64,000 bases of DNA from Rhodococcus sp. 1168 (GTDB lineage: Bacteria > Actinomycetota > Actinomycetes > Mycobacteriales > Mycobacteriaceae): the NCBI RefSeq assembly GCF_002091955.1, contig NZ_MKKY01000032.1, positions 1 through 64,000 of the forward strand, read 5' to 3'. Within the stretch, counting starts at the first letter, position 1, and the number at the start of each line of letters is the position of its first letter. Both the position numbers and the translations under genes were made by a program. Below the pieces are notes generated by a model that did no database searches, was not told where the DNA came from, and worked only from the letters and a program-made list of their open reading frames with translations. Positions 60,801 to 64,000 of the stretch are shown piece by piece.

Positions 60801-61724
60801 GCCGATACGTAGCGGCACGATGTTGGACATCATTCCGGAGGAGTCACGCAATTTGGTCGTCGCTCGACCCGAGACGGGGAGGCTGAGCATGACGTCGTCG
60901 GTGCCGGTCATCCGCGCGAGGTACAGCGCGAACGTCGCGAGCACGACGGGGACGTCGGAAGAGTTGTAGCGCTTGGCCAGCGCAGCCATTGCATCGGTCA
61001 GCTCGTCGTCGAGTACTGCGCCGACGCTGATCGACACGGCGCTGGGCACCGACGCACCGGAATGCGAGGTGCCGGCCAGACGCGGAGCGTCGGCGTGACC
61101 GTCGAGTCGGCCGACCCAGTATTCGCGGTCTGCCTCGTAGCGCGTGGAACCGACGTAGGCGGCTTCGTAGTCGTAGATCGCCCGGACCCGGACGCTGCGG
61201 GTCTTCGGAATCTCGGCGCCGGTCAGTAGCGCCGTGTACACCACGGCGGTGCGTTTTTGAACCGAGATCGCCCCCAAGCCGTCCATGACGACGTGGTGTG
61301 CGCGGCTGTACCAGAAGTAATGTGCGTCGCCGACCTGGATGATCTCCGAGGCGATCAGTTGATCGCGGTCGAAGTCGACGGGCTTTCGGTACTGCTCGTC
61401 CATGTAGCGGAGGGCGTAGCCGACGGGGTCGCACTCGTGCCGAAGATCGCGGTAGATCATCGCGTAGGGAACGTTGACGTCGACCCACTGATAAGGCTGC
61501 CCGTCGTCCTCACGCAGTCGCACACCGGGCGATTCGAGCTCACGGGACGCAATGTCGGCAGCCCTGATCAACGTGGCAGGATCGATCTCGCCATGGATTT
61601 CGACGAACTGGGCGATGGTGAACGGAACCCCCGGGGCCAGCTTCTGGGCGAAGTAGATATTGAGCTGGGCAGGCGACAGCGGGAACCAGTCGATCCCGTT
61701 GGGGGCACCTTCCACTGACGACAC
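51840..61724 (-). CDS. Three-module non-ribosomal peptide synthetase with thioesterase
   Basis: 3294 aa, order C-A-T-C-A-T-C-A-T-TE. C domains: AHHVVMDG (about 148), HHIAVDGWS (about 1168), HHIAVDGLS (about 2160). A domains: TSGSTGKPK (about 610), TSGSTGVPK (about 1620), TSGSTGAPKG (about 2626). Carrier Ser in LGGDSLSATR (about 976, 1980) and LGGHSLSVVR (about 2998); TE nucleophile GWSLGG (about 3128). No epimerase or methyltransferase domain. The first C domain (PLSPAQLNIYFAQKL) resembles EntF-like starter C domains, so an acyl or aroyl starter may be loaded before the tripeptide. GTG 61724 with AGGAGGGG 9 nt upstream. No MbtH gene is adjacent. Product unknown; context is polysaccharide synthesis. 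Confidence 0.93.
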   Translation of the reverse strand: MSSVEGAPNGIDWFPLSPAQLNIYFAQKLAPGVPFTIAQFVEIHGEIDPATLIRAADIASRELESPGVRLREDDGQPYQWVDVNVPYAMIYRDLRHECDPVGYALRYMDEQYRKPVDFDRDQLIASEIIQVGDAHYFWYSRAHHVVMDGLGAISVQKRTAVVYTALLTGAEIPKTRSVRVRAIYDYEAAYVGSTRYEADREYWVGRLDGHADAPRLAGTSHSGASVPSAVSISVGAVLDDELTDAMAALAKRYNSSDVPVVLATFALYLARMTGTDDVMLSLPVSGRATTKLRDSSGMMSNIVPLRIGVDPDVTIEELLRRIQVELTGALRHQRFRVEDMQRETDGGFEGSTSAGRGAFGPTVNIMMYDSTIRLGDVIGEYRVLSSGPIDDMMVNVYPGVAGASTRVDFLGNPAIYSTEELSTHHQRFLALLRTVLGAPDGLPLASLTVLSRAEEKALLAVDSQGPPPVLLPELLRESAVVRYAGQELTGVEFISRAGHIAEQLSPFLTSPETRIAIALDRSMHSVLALWSVSVAGASFVPVDPHDPTDRLTSMLGGAGVRVGITERALLGTLPGTVEWLAIEDLLDAEPLPFQAHQVHLDNEAYVIHTSGSTGKPKAVSVAHRGLAQLATAVVDRYSVSPDSRVLHLASPVFDASIQEILAAFAAGATLVIAPADVYAGPALADLLAEERITHLITSPTVLATLDPLDVKGLEVFDVGGEACPPALRDRFADAGPDMLDAYGPTEATVLATLSAPMAVGKRITIGDPLPGVRALVLDSRLRPVPYGGIGELYLGGDSLARGYDGQPGITASRFVADPAAPGRRLYRTGDLVRWSIFGTSLEYLGRADQQLQLHGRRLELGDIESVALQLAGVDAVAVDVREDRLVAYVVGETADLSAHLRGALPAWMVPDRIVELDALPLSSSGKLDRRALPDPAPATVTEYVAPQTDTERAVAAVFAEVLDVSIVGRTHSFFELGGDSLSATRVVARLGSAVTLPVLFDAPTVAAISVAIDSVVDQRDSLDLLATVMPDRVPLSYSQQRMWFLNQFDSASPAYNMPVAVQLPSGGDSSLVVAALRDVLERHESLRTYFPDDGNGPRQVVLPTVGVLPEISTSEVSPGELDGAIAELASKSFDVAAEVPIRASLLSVTSDEGLSEATVAVIVMHHIAVDGWSIDPLVRDFTVAYAARAAGHAPTWPRLQAQYSEYAVWNRAVVDAAAEDQLRYWTIALDALDRPSAELPTDRPRPAVQSMQTAGVPVAIGTEVHARIRSLALGENATTFMVVHAALALTLSRFSDCDRTVLGSPSAGRGHAALDDMVGMFVGTVPLAVEVDREGTFTELLETVRHVDLDAFAHSELPFERIVDAGSTGRALDRHPLFQVMLAFDNARHQSIEDLPVTVLPIATHTSEFDLNVVVTETADGIAGDIEYAIDLYDRATVERFAAAFVSVLEAVVENPSVVVGDIELASLPAQPQRSATGTLLDVLAIETADRIAVDGESTLTYRELDSRSNRLARLLIDRGAAPETTVALSLVRSAEYIVALWAVVKSGAAFLPVDPNYPPLRREQILADTQLGFGGIEEGVEWLDEAAAEAFDDSPLADADRAASVHPAHPAYVIHTSGSTGVPKPVAVTHEAVYALAQQVVSRYDVTTSSRVLHGYSTNFDAAVLELVLAFGAGATMVLAPTEILGGDEMARFLTAHSVTHYLSTPAVLATVPPVSGVTTVAVGGDVLGSAVVDDWAPGRRMLNAYGPSEATVVATLTDPLDAGDRVTIGTPLPHVYALVLDTRLRPVPVGGVGELYLGGISIARGYRARAALTAERFVAGPGGQRLYRTGDLVRRQESGVLDYRGRGDSQVQLRGVRIELGDVESALTAHPSVQGAVADVRDGRMVAWVVGAEERELTPWLLERLPLSMVPAVIVTVDRIPVTTNGKVDFSALVAPDTVAGNLSAARTLAEEVILGIFADALDVVDPSADANFFVLGGDSLSATRATSRIGAALGTHVPVRTLFEAPSAHALAAAIDKLSEAYVNPPALVHRAQSRDHGALSPAERRVWLQNRFDPTSAAYNIAFALPLPADTDLAVLRAAIVDVLERHLPLRTVYPSTPDGPVAMLLDAEIVVSSIDDRHADAKLLAETGFDLTVEPPVRLNVVHSSGEVSLVVVAHHIAVDGLSLAPLARDVSTALTARQAGVKPEFAPLAVDYADYRLWQQDVLDSVAADQLTYWRRTLAGLPDYLELPTGTPDPFENAAPIAFELDAATLADLRGLANRLGATLFVVIHAALAAVLAEASGTTDIAIGTPVSGRSEPVLDDLVGMFVGTIVLRTDVAPNKTFEQFVTDVRDRDLDAFAHSAVPFDWVVEAVEPTRAIDSHPLFQVLLAVGALEIPTFELGTGEVSPQRIDISENQFDLEVVIEHTVDGLSGQLGYSGDRFERSVCVALAERLESVLRLVAARPDIELGSHDFLAARPDVVSHTDGAEERYTLGTLVRRAVESWPDATAVVDGGRSLTYAELDRRSNVLMDSIIAEGARPGTLVAVALPRSADLVAAMWAVAKSGAGYLPIDPNHPAARIEEILEHAQPVTGITRAALAPVGGRWVTVDGLASSPEPAPLRSYFEDTAYLDDTAYVIYTSGSTGAPKGVRVTHRGIADLVQSQRDTFGVETESRVLQFASPGFDASIFEMLLAFGVGAAVVVVPAEIYAGRELETFITSSAVTHVCLTPTVLQITDPAATPTVDVVIMAGEAANTELVQRWSHSSTVFNAYGPTEATVMGTCTPALKHPAAVTIGGPVRGFDAVVLDARLRPVPDNVVGELYLGGPGLAEGYLSQPGLTSSRFVPNMLGDNGKRLYRTGDLVRWVEHRNARELEYLGRVDSQVKIRGHRVELAEVEAALLRHPDVEQACVLGHDHSLAAYIAGDTDASEVREFLTRTIPAYMVPSSVTVVDTLPMSISGKVDARALPEPTLATVVHLAPSTPLEWSVRASFAEVLEIDADRIGVDDNFFDLGGHSLSVVRVMDNLGDELGRPVPVGWLLTHPTAASLAAKLDGLGDAGDDVFDVVLPLRVEGEREPLFCIHPAIGIAWSYLSLLSVTDRPLYGLQVPGIASGETSPASIDAFAARYVREIRAVQPTGPYHLLGWSLGGVIAHAVATVLQSSGEEVALLALLDPQLSLPTDVPAGAVDFGVEDLARQLGVTGSSFEDVVTQLRYTRSELGFLTSDHLRRMYAPVAAAPRWVAAHRPRIYDGDVVYFAARGSHGAQQWEQYVGGHLSVVRIDAEHEDLLGEASAHTIGRAIGTTSVAEGVA

Positions 61725-61979
61725 TTCGGCTACCCCTCCTCACAGTCCTTTGCGCCGGCGGCACAATCTTCACTCCGGAAGAACATTGCTGAAGCAACGT
61801 CGATCAGTAGCGCCCAATTACAAACTAGTGGACCGGAGGTAATTGCTCTACTTGTCCAAGGCGACTTCCGAAATATTAACCGTTGTCGGAGCATTGCATT
61901 TCGGTGAAAACTAGGTGACAAGTATTGAAAAGCGCCATTCCGCTTGTTTCTGGTTATTTCACCGAATATTCAATGTAAT
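61725..61979. other. A/T-rich gap upstream of the NRPS gene
   Basis: 255 bp between the sugar transferase and the NRPS on the same strand, markedly richer in A/T than the genes. It contains stretches such as TGAATATTCGG (minus strand) near 61960 that could carry a promoter, so the NRPS may have its own transcript. No ORF of note. Confidence 0.5.
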
Positions 61980-62564
61980 TCAGGGGCCGTACCGTACTGC
62001 GGCGACTGTCCGGTACAGGATTCGAATGTCGCGGGCGAGCGACCATGACTCCACGTAGCGGCGATCGAGCATCGCCGCATCCGGACCGGAGATGTCCGCG
62101 CGGGGCTCCAGCACCCACAGCCCGGTGATTCCTGGACGGCAGTCGGCGGGCACTTCACCCTCGGAAATGTCGGGCCGATCCTTGACGGGTCGTGGCCCGA
62201 CCAAGCTCATGTCACCACGAAGAACGTTGATCAACTCAGGCAGGTGATCCATGCCCAGCTTCTTCAGAAGTACGCCCAGCCGCTGCTCAGGAGGTGCCCT
62301 GAAGCTCAGAAGCTGGAAACTGACACCTCGGCGACCGATCCGCGTCGTGGACGCAAACGCGGGCTCACCCTCGGCTCCACTGGTCAAAATCATGCATCCG
62401 AGGAACACCGGCGCCAGCACTACCAGGATTGTCGCGGCCACAGCCCTGTCGAATGTGACTTTGGTCGCAGATTGCACCGGATCGAGCCGCGTGGGCCCCA
62501 CCGATCCGCCTCGTTGTGGTAGTAGTGGGCCCGGATCGCACCCTCCCGAACGACAGCGGATCAC
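61980..62564 (-). CDS. Bacterial sugar transferase (polyprenyl-phosphate glycosylphosphotransferase-like)
   Basis: 194 aa. One hydrophobic segment (VAATILVVLAPVFLGCMIL) with upstream FDR, then KKLGMDHLPELINVLRGDM, SLVGPRPV, and CRPGITGLWVLEPR, the hallmarks of the small PglC-like enzymes that start glycan assembly on undecaprenyl phosphate. The catalytic pair, Asp-Glu in characterised members, reads Asp-His here (MDHLPEL), and FRTM is replaced by FRAPP. It may thus be inactive or altered. GTG 62564 with GGGAG 8 nt upstream is preferred to a TTG at 62633. First gene of the minus-strand NRPS/kinase run. Confidence 0.82.
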   Translation of the reverse strand: MIRCRSGGCDPGPLLPQRGGSVGPTRLDPVQSATKVTFDRAVAATILVVLAPVFLGCMILTSGAEGEPAFASTTRIGRRGVSFQLLSFRAPPEQRLGVLLKKLGMDHLPELINVLRGDMSLVGPRPVKDRPDISEGEVPADCRPGITGLWVLEPRADISGPDAAMLDRRYVESWSLARDIRILYRTVAAVRYGP

Positions 62565-62845
62565 TGTGCCGACTCCCTTCTCCGAACGAGACGGCCTCCC
62601 CGAGACCGACAGATTGTTATCGCGAGTAACCAACCATCACGTTACAATTTCGGAGCACTCGAGCCGGTTCTTTACACGATCGTATTAATTACCGACGGCG
62701 ACGATCATTCGAACGGATTACCTCACTACCTCAATGTCCACTACCTACGTGGACGCACTAGTCTTCCCACGGACGTGAATATCTTCTTTCGGCAATACCC
62801 GCGCCCTTCTCTCGAACCACCCCTAGCAGCAGGAGCCCCGTCGAC

Positions 62846-64000
62846 ATGACCTCTGGCACCGACACCCGCCCGCCGTCGCGCAAGAACAAGCGGCCCGTCC
62901 TATTGGGTGTCGGCATCGTTCTGGTCATCGTTCTCGCCTTCCTCGCGTGGCTGGCATACGAGGCCGTAACGGCGAAGTCCAATTTGGAGACGACGCGTGA
63001 CGCCGCGAACTCCGCCAAGAACGCCCTGCTCGACGGCGATGTGCCGGGGGCGCAGGCCGCTGCCGCCGAGGCAAGTGAATCCGCGGACAAGGCCCAGAAT
63101 GCGGCGTCTTCGCTGCCGTTCACGATCGCTGCAGCTATCCCGTTCTTCGGCAGCCCCCTCGAGACGATCGTCGAGATCACCGACGTGGTGAAGGGGCTCG
63201 CGGTCGATGTTCTCGAGCCCGCGGCGCAGGCGAGCGCAAGCATCTCCCCCGACAACGTGATCGAGGGTGGCGGCCGCGTGAACTTGCAGTCGCTCACCGA
63301 GGCAGAGCCGATCCTCTCGGAGACATCCGCCGCGGCCCAGAATCTCTACGCGCAGGCTCAGGCAATCGAGGCGCCCGCCTATCTCGGTGTCGTCGACGAC
63401 GCCCGTGTGCAGCTCGAGAACCAGACCCACGACCTGTCGGGGTTGCTGACCAATACCTACACGGCGAGCCGCATCGTTCCTTCCATGATGGGCGCCAACG
63501 GCCCCCGCTCCTACTTCCTTGCCTTCCAGACCAATGCCGAGGCACGCGGCACGGGCGGTCTACTCGGCGGATTCGGAATTGTGCGCGCCGACAACGGAAC
63601 TGCCCGGGTAGATACGCTCGGCAGCAACCGGGAGCTGGAGTTCGCGGAGCAGCCGATCGACCTCGGCCCCGAGTACAACGCACTGTGGGGTCCGCGTAAC
63701 ACCACGACCGACTTCCGCAATTCCAATGCGAGCCCTCACTTTCCGTACGCCGGCCAGATCTGGACTTCGATGTGGGCCGAGCAGACCGGGGAGAAGCTCG
63801 ACGGCGCCATCGCTACCGATCCGATTGCTCTGGGTTACATCCTCGACGCCACCGGCCCGGTCACCCTCGCCGACGGTGAGGTCATTTCCGGTGACAACGT
63901 GGTCGAGGTGACGCTGTCCACTGCCTACGCTCGGTTCGGCGAAGATCAGCTGGCTCGCAAGAACTACCTGCAGGAAATCTCGCAGGCTGTCGTGTCGAAG
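62846..64000 (+). CDS. DUF4012 family membrane protein (partial, runs off the window)
   Basis: At least 385 codons, no stop before 64000. Basic N-terminus, one transmembrane helix (about residues 18-42, VLLGVGIVLVIVLAFLAWLAY), a helical region (AKSNLETTRDAANSAKNAL...), then the DUF4012 core: FLAFQTNAEARGTGGLLGGFGIV, NASPHFPYAGQIW and DGAIATDPIALGYIL. DUF4012 proteins are extracellular, found near exopolysaccharide genes, and have no known activity. ATG 62846 with AGGAG upstream. It is divergent from the sugar transferase; the 280 bp between them are A/T-rich and contain TTTACA near 62671 as a possible -35 box. Confidence 0.88.
   Translation, partial: MTSGTDTRPPSRKNKRPVLLGVGIVLVIVLAFLAWLAYEAVTAKSNLETTRDAANSAKNALLDGDVPGAQAAAAEASESADKAQNAASSLPFTIAAAIPFFGSPLETIVEITDVVKGLAVDVLEPAAQASASISPDNVIEGGGRVNLQSLTEAEPILSETSAAAQNLYAQAQAIEAPAYLGVVDDARVQLENQTHDLSGLLTNTYTASRIVPSMMGANGPRSYFLAFQTNAEARGTGGLLGGFGIVRADNGTARVDTLGSNRELEFAEQPIDLGPEYNALWGPRNTTTDFRNSNASPHFPYAGQIWTSMWAEQTGEKLDGAIATDPIALGYILDATGPVTLADGEVISGDNVVEVTLSTAYARFGEDQLARKNYLQEISQAVVSK

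Noticed and set aside
51840..61724. Catecholate siderophore cluster based on the EntF-like first C domain
   Set aside because: No isochorismate, DHB-activating or siderophore transport genes are in the window; the similarity of one domain is not enough.

Overview
This is a GC-rich window with frequent GTG starts and tight ATGA/GTGA gene overlaps. Its gene repertoire is typical of mycolic-acid actinomycetes: AlaA-like aminotransferase, Ald/AldR, YibE/F, Hsp70-like proteins with proline-rich tails, an HsaF/HsaG-type aldolase/dehydrogenase pair, IclR/TetR/MerR regulators and a large NRPS. Rhodococcus or a close relative is the most likely source. This is inferred from gene content, not from a marker gene. 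I see no rRNA, tRNA or CRISPR array.

Layout. (1) 1-1535: an IS3-family transposase pair, with hairpins near both ends. (2) 1.5-13.3 kb: mostly core genes: an AbiEi/DUF559-like protein, S9 peptidase, SRAP (YedK/HMCES) protein, AlaA-like aminotransferase, YibE/F membrane protein, divergent ald/aldR, and two membrane-anchored Hsp70-like proteins. (3) 13.5-31.5 kb: a large accessory locus, the most interesting part of the window. A carrier protein, an acyl-CoA-dehydrogenase-like enzyme and a seryl-tRNA-synthetase-like amino acid:[carrier protein] ligase are followed by a double alpha/beta hydrolase with a Cys nucleophile, a Wzx-type flippase, a condensation-like acyltransferase, a DUF998 protein, a GH16 glucanase, three GT2 glycosyltransferases and a large GT-C-like membrane protein. 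A DUF1839 gene and a GH2 glycosidase converge on it. My reading is a surface glycan or glycolipid pathway that charges an amino acid onto a carrier protein without a tRNA, modifies it and transfers it to the glycan. (4) 31.5-43.3 kb: mixed genes: a small Cys/His protein, a membrane EEP phosphodiesterase, a third Hsp70-like protein, an LMW tyrosine phosphatase, a degenerate-kinase/discoidin membrane protein, an RsbW/STAS pair, a CrcB pair, a YdcF protein, an 85-bp tandem repeat, lipoproteins, and an MFS exporter with divergent TetR. (5) 43.5-49.4 kb: a BVMO-type flavoprotein, an aldolase/acylating acetaldehyde dehydrogenase operon with a clear terminator, IclR, STAS and MerR regulators. (6) 49.5-64 kb: a second envelope locus on the minus strand: sugar transferase, a three-module NRPS (C-A-T x3 plus TE, 3294 aa), a Wzc-like tyrosine autokinase and a secreted S1 peptidase. 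Divergent to it is a DUF4012 protein that runs off the window.

The two envelope loci (13.6-31.4 kb and 49.5-64 kb) and the LMW phosphatase at 34.2 kb together resemble a split exopolysaccharide/capsule region. It contains two separate routes for bringing amino acids into a cell-surface product: an aaRS-like ligase plus carrier protein, and an NRPS.
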